Assembly (NCBI RefSeq): GCF_000004195.4
Contig: NC_030681.2
Location: forward strand, 21,964,482 to 22,028,481
DNA length: 64,000 nucleotides
Source: Xenopus tropicalis
Lineage: Eukaryota > Chordata > Amphibia > Anura > Pipidae
Reading direction: 5' to 3'
Under the pieces are notes generated by a model that did no database searches, had not been told where the DNA came from, and saw only the letters and a list, made by a program, of their open reading frames with translations. Below, in pieces: positions 12,486 to 23,436 of this stretch (positions are counted from its first letter, which is position 1; the number at the start of each line of letters is the position of its first letter). The translations under genes and the position numbers were made by a program.

Positions 12486-12937
12486 AGGTGGCCATACACG
12501 GACCGATTTTTTACTTACAAACGACCGATTCCCAAACGATCCGATGCTATCGTTAAGTTATCGTATAGTTGGTGGTGTACGAACGATCGTCGGCCCACTA
12601 AACGAGCCGACATTATCGTCCCCAAAATCGATCGGCCAGGTTTAAAAATTTTGGTCGTTTAACGATAAAATCTGCCAGTTGGTGTGAGTGTCAGACATTT
12701 GTCTTTCAACGATTGTTCTCTGCGCATGTCACGATTGCCAGCAGCAGAAGTCAACGACATCGATCGTACGTAGATGTACGATCGTAGGTATTTTACGATA
12801 ATGATGCGACAAAATCTTTCCCGAATTATCGTTGCCCGTGGATGGCATATCGTATGGGAACTCGATCGCCATACGATCGTTTGTCGATATAATCGTTCAT
12901 CGCACAACGAGCGAAATCGCCTCGTGTATGGCCACCT
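12486..12937. mobile_element. Harbinger-like MITE with TTA duplication
   Basis: A 452-bp element with inverted ends AGGTGGCCATACACG and CGTGTATGGCCACCT, flanked by TTA on both sides (12483-12485, 12938-12940). A TTA/TAA duplication suggests PIF/Harbinger. The interior is rich in CGAT/ATCG (CGATCG) palindromic words. Confidence 0.82.
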
Positions 12938-13660
12938 TTAGTGGAGGGAAACAGTGGATCCAAGGAGCAACATGGTGAGAGAATGGGGGAAATTCTATTG
13001 CGTGTATCAATGATTTGGAATATATATATTTTTTCCATTTACTACTTATGTTACATTCCCACATTATGGTTCTAAATCTGAAAAGTAAAAACATTTGCTA
13101 GACTTGAAAGTGCTATTGGAGAGAAGACTTGTTTTTTTATGATTTGAAAAGCATTACTTACCTTTGCAGTCTTTAGCAAACCTGAATAAATACATAAACA
13201 AGCATTTATCTGTTCTGCTGATAATGTCTTACTGGGAAGTTTTAAAATATTCTGTTATTTCTGCTATTTTTGTTTATAACCGCAGAAGGTTCCTCAGAGG
13301 AAACTTGTAAATTAGTATTATTATGTATTTATAAAGCCCAGACATATTCAGTAATGCTGTACAAGAGAAGGGTGTAAACATCAGACATACACAAAAAACA
13401 AAAAATACTGAAACAACTGTGTCCTGCTGATATTGTCCTTCTGTTATTGACTGCAAGTGAATCCTAAGGGCTGTTGTAGCCTGCCATACACTGATGCATA
13501 TATTGGTCCTGTGTGGCAGCTAAGGCTTTTATTCTATAAAAATAGGCAACGTCTCCATTTATAAATGTAATTTTAAATATGTATTATTTTATATAGTGCT
13601 TTCCTCATTTACAATGAGTTTTACAATATTCACAGAAGTCCCTGATCCATCTTAAGTACC

Positions 13661-14070
13661 CAAGTGATGGGCGAAATGTTTCCCCAGGCATGGATTCGCG
13701 GTGAGTTTCCGCGTTTTGCCATTGGCAGATTGTTTCGCGAAACGGAACAAAAAAATTTGGCGCGGTAAAATTCTTGGCACTTCCAAAAATTGTTGCAAAA
13801 ATAGTCGCGTGTCCAAGAATTGTCGCAAGAATAGTCGCAGGCGTAAAAAGAATAGTCGCGCATCCAAAAATTGACGCAAGAATAGTCGCGTGTCCAAAAA
13901 ATGACGCAAGAATAGTCGCACATCCAAAAATTGTCGCAAAGAATAGTCACGCGGCAAAGGAATAGTCATGGGCGACAATGACTAAGATATAATTACGCCG
14001 TTTCGCAAATCTTTTGAAAGATTCGCAAATTTTTCGGCGAAGCGAAATGGGATAGATTTGCTCATCTCTA
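13661..14070. mobile_element. hAT MITE with internal minisatellite
   Basis: The left end AAGTGATGGGCGAAA and right end ATTTGCTCATCTCTA mark this as the same hAT family. Between about 13795 and 13965 the motif AAGAATAGTCGCG/CA + TCCAAAAATTGTCGC repeats roughly every 28-30 bp. Confidence 0.78.
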
Positions 14071-14639
14071 ATCAGGAGCCATTTAACATAGAGTGTGGGA
14101 AGAAATCCACACGTGGAGAACACAAATACACCTTTCCCAATTTGGAATTGGACTTCGGACCCCATTTGTCATTACAACCATGCTTTAGGTTGTGTCCACC
14201 ACAAATGCACCAGATGCATTGAGCTTGAGTAGACTTGGTTGCAAGTTGCATCCAGCATTGGGAGTGGGGGTTGGGTCACTTCTGGAGCATACATTCAAAA
14301 CTGAGTTTGCCTCTAAATCATTGCAATCATTGCATTGCAAGTCTGGTGCGCACAGACTCAACTCAGTGTTGGAACCCTGGGGTTCCGGGTAGCTCCCAGA
14401 TAGCTTTGGGGTTTCCCAATGTCAAAAAGCAGCATTGCTCATCATTCATCAGAAGAGTCAGGATGAGTGCATTGGCAACCATGTAGAATGCAAGTACCTT
14501 TATGAATTCTGTCAATATGCACTCTCCATTGTGTCTATTTTAGAGAACCCACTCTTGCTGTAGCATTTCTATATGACCCCTTATATAATAATAATAATAC
14601 ATTTTTCATAGCGTTTTCTTCCATAGGACTTGAAGAGCT

Positions 14640-15230
14640 TAATACATTACAGATTGAAAATATGCTTCTTATTGTGTTCAAAAAGCCTAGGTGAATAGAT
14701 ATATCTTGCAGACATGCATGTCTCTTGGATTGTATATGGCAAAGAATTCCATAGTGTGGGTGTGCGGAGTGACAGAAAACACAAGATTTAATGCTACTTT
14801 ACGGACCTTGAGTATTTATGAATGAAGGAGACAGGAAGGTATGTGAAGACGTTATTGGAAGTTCTTCCAGATAAACAGAGCCTTGATTATTTAGAGATTT
14901 AAAGGCAAGAAGGCCAATGTTGAAGAGAATCTTCCATTTAATTGGAAGCCAGTGTAAAGAGTATAGAACTGAGGTTACATGGCATTGCCGGTGCTGATGG
15001 GTGAGTAGCCTGTCTGCTGCATTTTGTACCGACTGGAATTGGTGCAATTCTTTTTCTGGAAGACCACAATACAGGGCATTGCAATAACCCAGTCTTCAGG
15101 AAACAAAACATGGATTCATTTTGGTATGTCCTCTCTTGAATTGTTTCTGAGATGGAAGAATGTAAAACTGATGTTGGCTGACATCTGATGTTTGAGGGAG
15201 AGTTCATTATCTAGATTCGCACCTGCTCTG
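14640..15230 (-). mobile_element. L2/Rex-like LINE fragment, antisense
   Basis: The minus strand encodes FQSVQNAADRLLT, SVLYSLHWLPIKWKILFNIG, LLAFKSLNNQGSVYLEEL (14810-15047). This is the conserved post-RT segment of L2-clade LINEs (VQNAAARLLT...LHWLPV..RI.FK...L.FKALNG..P.YL). Upstream sequence up to about 15230 continues weakly in other frames. Inactive. Confidence 0.7.
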
Positions 15231-15449
15231 ACAAATCAGGATTTATACCCACAGGTTTTAAACCCACTTGCTGTGACTGTGCTTCTTGCCATCTTGTTAT
15301 CAGCCTTTACCCACCAATTACAAGTACATCTATCTTGTCCAGGTTTAGTTTATGCCAGTTCAGGTTCATCTTTCCTTTTCCCACTTTTATGTCCCTTGTG
15401 TCTATTGTACATTGAAAGTATTTAACCCTTAAAGCTTTACTGATTAAAG

Positions 15450-15795
15450 CAGGGGTCCTCAAACTACGGCCCGTGGGCCAGATACGGCCCCCCAAGGTCA
15501 TTTACCCGGCCCCAGCTGCATCCTCACCCTTGGCTTCTACCTGTCTGCCTCAGCCCCAGCGCGTCACGTCACCATGTCCCACAGGCCAACGCGTCCAGCG
15601 TAATTAGCGTCAGCTGGTGTGACATGACACGCTGGGGCCGAGGAGCACACTGAGGCAGACAGGTAGTAGCCAGGGGTGAGGATGCAGCGGGGGCTGGGGG
15701 GGGGGGCGTAGTTTGAGGACTAACTATAGTCCGGCCCCCCAACAGTCTGAGGGACTGTGAAGTGGCCCTCTATTTAAAAAGTTTGAGGACCCCTG
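15450..15795. mobile_element. Non-autonomous hAT (Charlie-like) with perfect 8-bp duplication
   Basis: A 346-bp element with ends CAGGGGTCCTCAAACT and AGTTTGAGGACCCCTG, flanked by GATTAAAG on both sides (15442-15449, 15796-15803). The subterminal CGGCCCGTGGGCC is typical of Charlie-type hAT MITEs. The interior is GC-rich. Confidence 0.92.
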
Positions 15796-16110
15796 GATTA
15801 AAGATTGCACTTGTGAAATACTTCTGGAATTCAGTTTAAGGTCACTCTCTGTAGTTTTGCTTGAAATATTATTCATTGCATTACACAGGGTCTCATTATA
15901 ATTGATAACATGGTTAACATATCAACGTATCTTAAACTGACAGGACGATATTTATTAAAGGGCACATTCAAAACATTCAGTCAATATATGCACTTACATG
16001 ATCGGCATGTATATTAAATATTTTCAGTTGTCCTCAGTACACGCAACATAGACCTCAACTTGTGAGCTGTGAAGGTCAAAGCATAGCACTTGCATTTGTA
16101 TTCATCTTTA

Positions 16111-16620
16111 GAGATGTAGCGAACTGTTCGCCGGCGAACTAATTCGCGCGAACATCAGGTGTTCGCGTTCGCGCAAATTCGCAGACTTTTGCCGATGTTC
16201 GCCACTTTGGGTTCGCCGCGTTTTTTTTTGGCGCCGCGTTTTTTCGCCTTGGTTTTTCCACCTTGGTTTTTCCACCGCGTTTTATCGCCTATGCATATAC
16301 ATAGGAATAGCTTGCGTTTTTTTTTTGGCGTTATTTTTTGGCGTTTTTTTTTTTTGGCGTTTTTTTTGGCGTTTTTTTTACAAAGTATTTTTCAGAGAAA
16401 TTTTTGCTTGATCCCCCTCCTGCATGCCACTGTCCAGGTCGTGGCACCCTTTAAACAACTTTAAAATCAGTTTTCTGGCCAGAAATGGCTTTTCTAGGTT
16501 TTAAAGTTCGCCTTCCCATTGAAGTCTATGGGGTTCGCAAAGTTCGCGAATATTCGCGAGTTTTGGCGAAAGTCTGCGAACGGGTTCGCGAACATTTTTG
16601 GCGATGTTCGCTACATCCCT
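16111..16620. mobile_element. GTTCGC-rich terminal-inverted-repeat element with 10-11 bp duplication
   Basis: The ends are GAGATGTAGCGAACTGTTCG and TTCGCTACATCCCT, and the flanks on both sides are ATTCATCTTTA (16100-16110, 16621-16631). The interior has many TTCGCG words and a run of GGCGTTTTTTT repeats (16316-16380). It carries no transposase. Superfamily uncertain, as the duplication looks longer than the 8 bp of hAT. Confidence 0.82.
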
Positions 16621-16889
16621 ATTCATCTTTACAATCCAAAGATTCCAGTGATTTGTAAACTGAGTACACATTTATTTTAGAAGACATTTATTTTTTTTGC
16701 ATTTGATTTAAAAATATTTTTTTTTCTTCTACGGATCATGTACTAATAGAGCAGTTGGAAAAAAGAAACTACAAGCATATTATTGCAGACATAGACCAAG
16801 TGCACAGTCCATTTTTCAACTGAAACAATGATGAAAAGTTAAATTACTGATTTTTAGTCCTGCAAAATTGGGTGCTTAACCTCCTCTGA

Positions 16890-16965
16890 TGAAGCACCCA
16901 ATGGTGCCATACACGCTATAAGGAGCTTCAGGACCTTGGAGCGCTAAGGTTCCCCTTTACATTAG
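16890..16965 (+). repeat. Short GATGAAGCACCC repeat motif
   Basis: TCTGATGAAGCACCCAATGG followed by ACACGCTATAAGG resembles the recurrent vertebrate GATGAAG...GCGAAACGCG motif, decayed. Small and weak. Confidence 0.25.
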
Positions 16966-17311
16966 GTTTGAGAAGTATTCACCCAACAAATATATGGAAC
17001 TGCTAATCTTCATATGTATCTGAAATGCATAAAAAACTCATCTTATTGTTCCTGCAAAAAATCATAATAATAATAATGCATGGCAATTTTTGGAGATGAA
17101 CTATATAGTCAAACGTTTACCATCTACAGTCACCATTTCTAATCACAAATCCTTAGCTGGGACATTCTAACAATGTGCAAGAGTCAAATGGAATGGTGTA
17201 AAGGTCATTGTCAGTGGAGTCAATATTAGTGCAAACACATTTACTTGAACACTGCCTTTCTGAAAGCATAGAGCCCATTGGAAAGTTTGGTGGAGGAGGT
17301 ATAATAGAGAT

Positions 17312-17565
17312 GTTGTAATGGCAGATTCTGTTAATGCCTATAAGAGGGGTCTGGATGAGTTCTTGAACAATCAGAATATCCAAGGTTATTGTGATACTAA
17401 TATCTACAGTTAGTACTAGTGGTTGTATTTATAGTTTATGTATGTGAGTGTATAGATTGGTAGGTGTGGGTTGTTTGTGCTGGGTTTACTTGGATGGGTT
17501 GAACTTGATGGATTCTGGTCTTTTTTCAACCCTATGTAACTATTTAACTATGTATAATAGAGTTA
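17312..17565 (+). mobile_element. CR1-like LINE 3' end
   Basis: It closely matches the 3' end of the CR1 copy at 5580-5828: GATTCTGTTAATGCC, GATGAGTTCTTGAACAATCA, then GGGTTGAACTTGATGG and the tail CCCTATGTAACTATTTAACT. A severely 5'-truncated copy. Confidence 0.88.
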
Positions 17566-18779
17566 GAAAAATTGTCTGGGGCTGTTTTTTGTGGATTGTT
17601 CTAATCTAGGCCATCTGGTTCGATTGAAAGCTAAACCTTAACACTCAGCATAAAATGACAGATTGCAGAAGATTTTGACTAGCGCACACAGAGCCCTGAC
17701 TTAAATGCATCCTGTAGGATAAATTAGTTCACTAACTGTGAGGCAGCCAGATCATCCAACATCATTGCCCAACCTCACTCATGCTCTTGGGACTGAATGG
17801 AAGAAAGTTCATCCAACAATGGTTCAACATATAGAGGAATAAAGGAGAAGAGCAGAAATAGCAGCAAAGGGAGGATAAACATCCTATTTTATTGGACTTA
17901 GAAGTGCCTGGTTTCTTTTATTTATAGATTGTATGTCAACTTTTTGAACAGTACATAGATTAGAATTTCAGACAATTGTGTGAATTAAAAAAAATAGGCG
18001 ATGGCTTTGCTAAGAAGACCAAGGTTTAATGGATAAAACGTATGCTTTATACAGAAGGAGTAAATCTTATTATCTCATCTATTGTAATTTACACAGAGCC
18101 CACTTTATATCAACAAGATAAAAGCTGTTTTAGAAATTAAGTTGCCATTAACATAAAAACCCATTAGGTTAGAACTTTTTATGCTTTGAGTGTTCTGCTT
18201 CACTGTCCTGTGTCTAATCCTTATAGAACTTTTCTGCTACAGAGAAACTATTCTGGAGAGAAGTAGGAAGCCTTTTTATGGTTCTGTAGGTCACTACAAG
18301 CTCTTTTCATGGCATGGAGAGTCATCATTTAGTTCTCTGTAGGACAACACGAGAGTCGAAGCAGGTCAAATATCAAGCCAGACAATTTCCTTCATCTCTA
18401 AAATAACTTGTTATTGGATTTATTGGATTGTAACTACTGTTTTAGAGAGTTTTCAGCATGGAAAATTGCAGCATAGACTGTCCCTGTCCTTGAGCATTTC
18501 ATTCTACTGTTGTACCTGCATTCTGATATAGCAAAGGCACCTAATATACTGTACATGGCTGCCTACCTTTAGCAGAAACGGACTGTCCTGTTATTCATAC
18601 AGTTAATGATTATAGCGATTCTGCCTGTTTGTCTCAGACTGTGTGCTAGAGCCTGCTGCACATTTAATACAATGGTTAGTTTTCACATGAGTTTGGGCAG
18701 CTTGCACTTGTATTAAACATTTAGAATCAGGAATCTTGCTTAGTGCAAAGGGCAGAAAAAGCTGTTGTTTAGTAAGAAA

Positions 18780-19325
18780 TACTTTTAAAAGTGGTGATTG
18801 GTTACCTTAGTAAAGTCCCCAGATGGGAAGTGAAGTCAGAGAGTGTGGGGGGTAGATAGGAGATAGAGAGACAGGAAAAGAAGCTAAACACCATTCTTAT
18901 CTTAACTGGAGAAGCTTCCTGCCCAAATGCCCGTGGGTACAGTCTGGGTGATCACTCATTGGGATTTACTGTATATATTGGTGCTTGGGCTTCAATTATG
19001 TCACAGCAGGTGGTGGAATACTTGCCTTGGGGAAGCCTATGGCTAGGGTTTGTCATAGCTAAGTATACAACTGGTAGTGATCCAGACTCTTAATGGGCAC
19101 AGATTCCATAAGAGTGGTGACAATTGGTTGTCAGGATTCACTTTCCCACTTGACTCCTAGGGGCTGGGTAGCTGGCATGTCAGGTAGCCCATGTATAGTG
19201 ATTCTTGGCAAGAGTTACGTTTACATTTGTAAAGCTGTAAGTTAATATTTATGTATCTGTATTTTGAACTGTAATTAAAGCTGTGACTTTTTCAATTCCA
19301 AAAATCTAGATATCGTTATTGTGTT
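18780..19325. repeat. Possible solo LTR, uncertain
   Basis: A long block ends in TGTAATTAAAGCTGTGACTT, similar to poly(A)/U5 parts of vertebrate LTRs. It also contains CTCCTAGGGGCTGGGTAGCT. No target duplication or primer-binding site was found, so this is only a suggestion. Confidence 0.2.
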
Positions 19326-20309
19326 TTTGCCTTCAAAAACATGTTTCAAGCAACTAAAGCAACATGTTTACATCTGGGCACCACCAGATGAAGTTCACTG
19401 AACTCAGATAGACTAGCTTAGCTGTGCCAATCAATGGAATAACTCATTTTAATAGCAAACATGTCCTGGAGCAGATTGTGGAAACAATCTTGAACTTCTA
19501 ATGACCAAGCTCCAAGAACAGCTAAAAAAGAACAAGGACATAACACTTCCAAGATACAAAATGAAGAACATATTCATTGGTTCAAATAAAATATCACAAA
19601 CAGATTTAAGATATTAGACTTAGTAGATTTGGTCTACTGTTACAGTAATAAGTTTAATGTTTTCTTTCAGACACCAGCATCCCAGTAGGGATTTTAGAAA
19701 CTAAGCAAAAATTGGAATTCTTATGAATGCTTTTAAAGAGCAAGTTGCACAGCTGTGTGTTTGTAGAGGAAGTAAATGCACCTCTGTGGATATTGATTAA
19801 ATATATGAGGTAAGTTTATATGTCACACATATAACGTAACGTACTTTAAATGGTAACCCTGAATTTTCCCTGTTGCCTATTAACGTTAAGGTGGAGAAAC
19901 CATCCCTAAACAGAGGTGGGGGCCTTCAACACCATCTGTCTGCTACATACATGTCATGCTACATACAATGCTATTCAATGCTGTACCCTGATGGTTTTCG
20001 AACACTTCACACAGCCATCTCATTAGTAACACCCATCTCTATAAATTACATGATACCTTGCTAATCCTACCACAGCAACCCTGTGTTTTATTTTGTATTT
20101 TGTATTCCGTGCACACGGGCGGCTATTTATTAGTATTTTGGAGTGAGGTGCTGTCGTGAGAACTTTATATACACATCCCTATAGACAGTGCTTTCCTATA
20201 TCAGAGGGCACCGTTTATAAATATATATATATAGGTACAAGCAGTGATGAAGCTGCACACCATAAATAATGAGATACTACCTGGGTGCCAGTGCCATGTA
20301 GTCATGTAG

Positions 20310-20483
20310 ATAAAGAAAAAGAATGACTGCACCCACAGGAATTTTCACACCGGAGACATCAGTTGAAATAAATAAAGTGAAGTGTTTATTCAGTCCTGAC
20401 TGAATAAACACTTCACTTTATTTATTTCAACTGATGTCTCCGGTGTGAAAATTCCTGTGGGTGCAGTCATTCTTTTTCTTTAT
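20310..20483. repeat. Perfect or near-perfect 85-bp inverted repeat with 4-nt loop
   Basis: The left arm (20310-20394) and right arm (20399-20483) are reverse complements around the loop CCTG. The arms begin ATAAAGAAAAAGAATGACTG. It is flanked by (TA)n microsatellites (20222-20234, 20481-20500). Part of a repeat whose unit also contains CTGGGTGC. Confidence 0.9.
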
Positions 20484-20510
20484 ATATATATATATATATC
20501 AATATATATT
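20481..20510. repeat. (TA)n microsatellite
   Basis: An uninterrupted TA run of about 18 bp next to the right arm of the hairpin. Similar runs lie at 20222-20234 and 20766-20783. Confidence 0.85.
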
Positions 20511-21593
20511 CACATATAAAATTAAAAAGATACGGCACACACCTACTGTATATGAGCATCAATCTAGGTGCAAATCAGGATAGTAATGCTTATGCACACC
20601 AAGAACTTTATTCCCAAAATACTCATTTATTAGATAATATTTGCCCATGGATATATTTGCCTATAAATAATTTTGTGTACTTTTTGGTTGAAAATGATAA
20701 TTCTGCTTCTGTGTGTGTTTTTTTTAAAAAACAATCTCCATAGTCTAAGTAAAAAAATAAAAAATGTATATATATATATATATGTAAACACATATAATTT
20801 TTCTGGTGCATTTTTCCCCGGCCTCATTTGTTGTCTAGGCTGTATTTTTTGACAAAACATGAACAATTGAAATAATCAAATTACTAAATCAAATTCTGGA
20901 TTACAAATGAATTGCTTCAAGACTGATTGATTTGTGAATCATTATATGGTGTGTAATGCATGATGCAGGAATCAATTTGTGGCTAAACAAATAACTAATA
21001 GATAAATTATTCTTAGTGAAACAATCAATTTGTGGCAAAATAAATTGTTAGTTGATTTGTGATTTATATAAATGAATCAATGCAAAATAGCTTTGAAACA
21101 TTTTTGCCCATTCTTCTTTTTTTTAATTAATCTATAATGCAAATGAATTTGTATTCACTCATTGCTTCCCCAGAGCATCAATTAGTACAGGGGTACAGAA
21201 GTAGGGGTTCTACCTATTGCTGGAGCCCCCTGAAACCCAAAATTTAGTAATATTACATATACAATGAAAGGTTAAACATAACTGTTAAGGGTCCCTTTGG
21301 AAAACACTAATACTGGTGTGGGTCCCACAATACCAACAGATCATAGAACAGCCCAAATATTCTGTAATATTCTTTATGGCATTGAACCCCGAACATTTGT
21401 CTGATCTATAAGACCCATATGTGCAATTCCCAAGAGAACACTCACTTTGGTTTTTGCAGAGGTATTGTATGACAGAAAAATTATCTACCAAGTGGACCTT
21501 CAGTTTTGGGAAATGGGAAAATTAGCCTTCACATTCTATACTGTTTGTTTGATAAACCAAGAATTTGTAGACTTTGGGTTATGTTATACATAT

Positions 21594-21990
21594 CTATATA
21601 TCCGGAAACCGGTAATCCAGAAAGCTCTGAATTATGGGTGGGTGGGGCGTCTCCCACAGACTACGTCAGTGATCCCCAACTAGTGGCTAGGAAGCAACAT
21701 GTTGCTCATTAAGCCCTTGGATGTTGCTCCCAGGGGCCTCAAAGAAAGTGCTTATTCTTGAATTATTAGCTTGGAGACAAGTTTTAGTTTAATAAAGACC
21801 AGGTGTACTTATTTGGTACTCCCAGCTACATTTTTCATGCTTGTGTTGCTCCCCAGCTCTTTTTACATTTGAATGTGGATCATGGGTAAATAAAGTTTGG
21901 TTTGATTACATTATAATCAAATAATTACAAATGTTAAAATGATTTCCTTTTTCTCTGTAATAATAAAACAGTACCTTGTAATTGGCCTTA
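21594..21990 (-). mobile_element. TA-flanked MITE interrupted by an hAT element
   Basis: The left piece (about 21594-21666) has TAATCCAGAAAGCTCTGAAT and CGTCTCCCACAGACTAC. The right piece (about 21905-21980) has GATTTCCTTTTTCTCTGTAA and TAATAAAACAGTACCTTG. Both match the MITE family at 61161. Between them lies an hAT element, so the MITE is the older insertion. Confidence 0.75.
21668..21900 (+). mobile_element. hAT element (CAGTGATCCCCAACTAGTGG family)
   Basis: It begins CAGTGATCCCCAAC and contains GCAACATGTTGCTC, TTGGATGTTGCTC, TTTTTCATGCTTG, TTTGAATGTGG. This is the same order as the copy at 39106-39411. The right terminus GGTTGGGGATC is lost or diverged. Confidence 0.8.
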
Positions 21991-21999
21991 CCAAGGAGG

Positions 22000-22509
22000 C
22001 AAGCCAGTCATATTAGGGCCGTGGCACAGGAAGGAGATTAGTTATTAGTTGCCCGCAACAAATCTCCCCTGTTGCGGGCGACATCCCAAATGAGTAAATC
22101 TTTACCTGAATAATTTCATGGTGATCCAATACTGTTACCACTGGCTGGTACAGACTTGCCAACATCACATATTGAACTCAGAAGGTAATCATTATGGCCA
22201 TATGCCTAGGCCAATAAACTGCCAACTTGCTTGAGACTATGGTATCTTATATCTGTATATTGCATTGAAGGAGATATTTAAACCGAGTTCCCAAAAGCCA
22301 ATGTGAATATTGCTTTTGAAGAATGTTACCATTTTAACATGAAACACTATTTATACACTGATGAATTCATGTAGCTCATTCTCTATACTTCTTTGTAACT
22401 TTTATTTTTAATACACACTAGATTAGAATAATGCTATTATATGATTTATAATGATTTATTTTATATCTCTATATCCCAAACAAAATGGAGTAAAGTAGAA
22501 AAGCCGAGT
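22000..22509. other. Intergenic sequence downstream of nrxn1
   Basis: It contains a GC-containing inverted segment (GTTGCCCGCAACA and CTGTTGCGGGCGAC, 22046-22082), possibly a decayed repeat. Otherwise nothing was recognised. Confidence 0.4.
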
Positions 22510-22526
22510 ATTGTATTAAGAAACAT

Positions 22527-22532
22527 TTTATT
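22527..22532 (-). terminator. nrxn1: Candidate distal poly(A) signal of nrxn1
   Basis: AATAAA on the minus strand lies about 4.7 kb after the stop codon. An AT-rich stretch follows where cleavage would fall (about 22505-22515). It is the best-looking distal signal, because the upstream block (23430-22540) is non-repetitive and U-rich like a 3'UTR. Confidence 0.5.
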
Positions 22533-23436
22533 AACAAAACAATAAATTCCACTTGCTTAGCATTTCCAGTAATGGATAGATTGGCCTTGCAAATAAAAAA
22601 AGAAGGAAAAAAAGAAAAAGAAATGTAAATATCTATCACACAGAACACATTAAAGGGGCATTGGGCCTCTTGATATTTTCTTTGTTTTTGTGGAATGGAT
22701 CAGTTAACACTTTAGTATTTTGTCATAAAGGCAACACATTACAAAATTGGGAATAAGCCACCTCATCCAGACAAATTACAGCATATAATTGGGCAATAAA
22801 ACATTTTCAGGGCATAGAAGGTCATTAATTACCCTTAGACTGCCAGAAGTACTGTGACCCATTATATAAAAGGTGTTTAATGGTTCCTGTACCATGGAAT
22901 CTGATGCAAAGGTTCAAAAAAATACAGTGATATAATATTTCTAACAAATGTTAAAGCATTATATTTTAAAATGCTAATACGGTCTAGTTTGGTGTTTCTT
23001 TTCCAAAAAGAATAAAGGATTCATTAAGAAGAAAATAATAAAAAGAGCTGACAAACAAAATATATATGTATATATACACATAAAATATCTTGATAAAAGT
23101 GACTTTTTGCAGTAGTATTAAAATACTCCACATCTGATACATTTTTTATATATTTTTCTCTATGATAAATTTAACGTATAGTTTTGGCAAGACTAGTTAA
23201 GGGCATCTGTAATTACGTAACCTTTCACCTTTGATAAGACCTAGCAACCTACTAAATAACTGTCTTTCCCTGAGTACAGCTGGTGTCCAGTTAGAAGTTC
23301 TACACAGAGTGAACATGAGGCGTTCTCTCCAATATACTTTCTGTGAGTACAGGCTATCAGGTTTAGGAATTGAACAAAAAGCCCTTTCATATAGCATTCT
23401 GAAGTACTTAACATATTTGGCAACCCCTAATAATGC

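Noticed and set aside
12486..12937. Regulatory island because of many CGATCG palindromes
   Set aside because: The inverted ends and TTA duplication show it is a MITE; the CGATCG words are internal to it.
13630..13978. Open frames with repeated 'RDYSCVIFWTRDYS'-like peptide
   Set aside because: They result from the internal 28-30 bp minisatellite of an hAT MITE, not from a protein gene.
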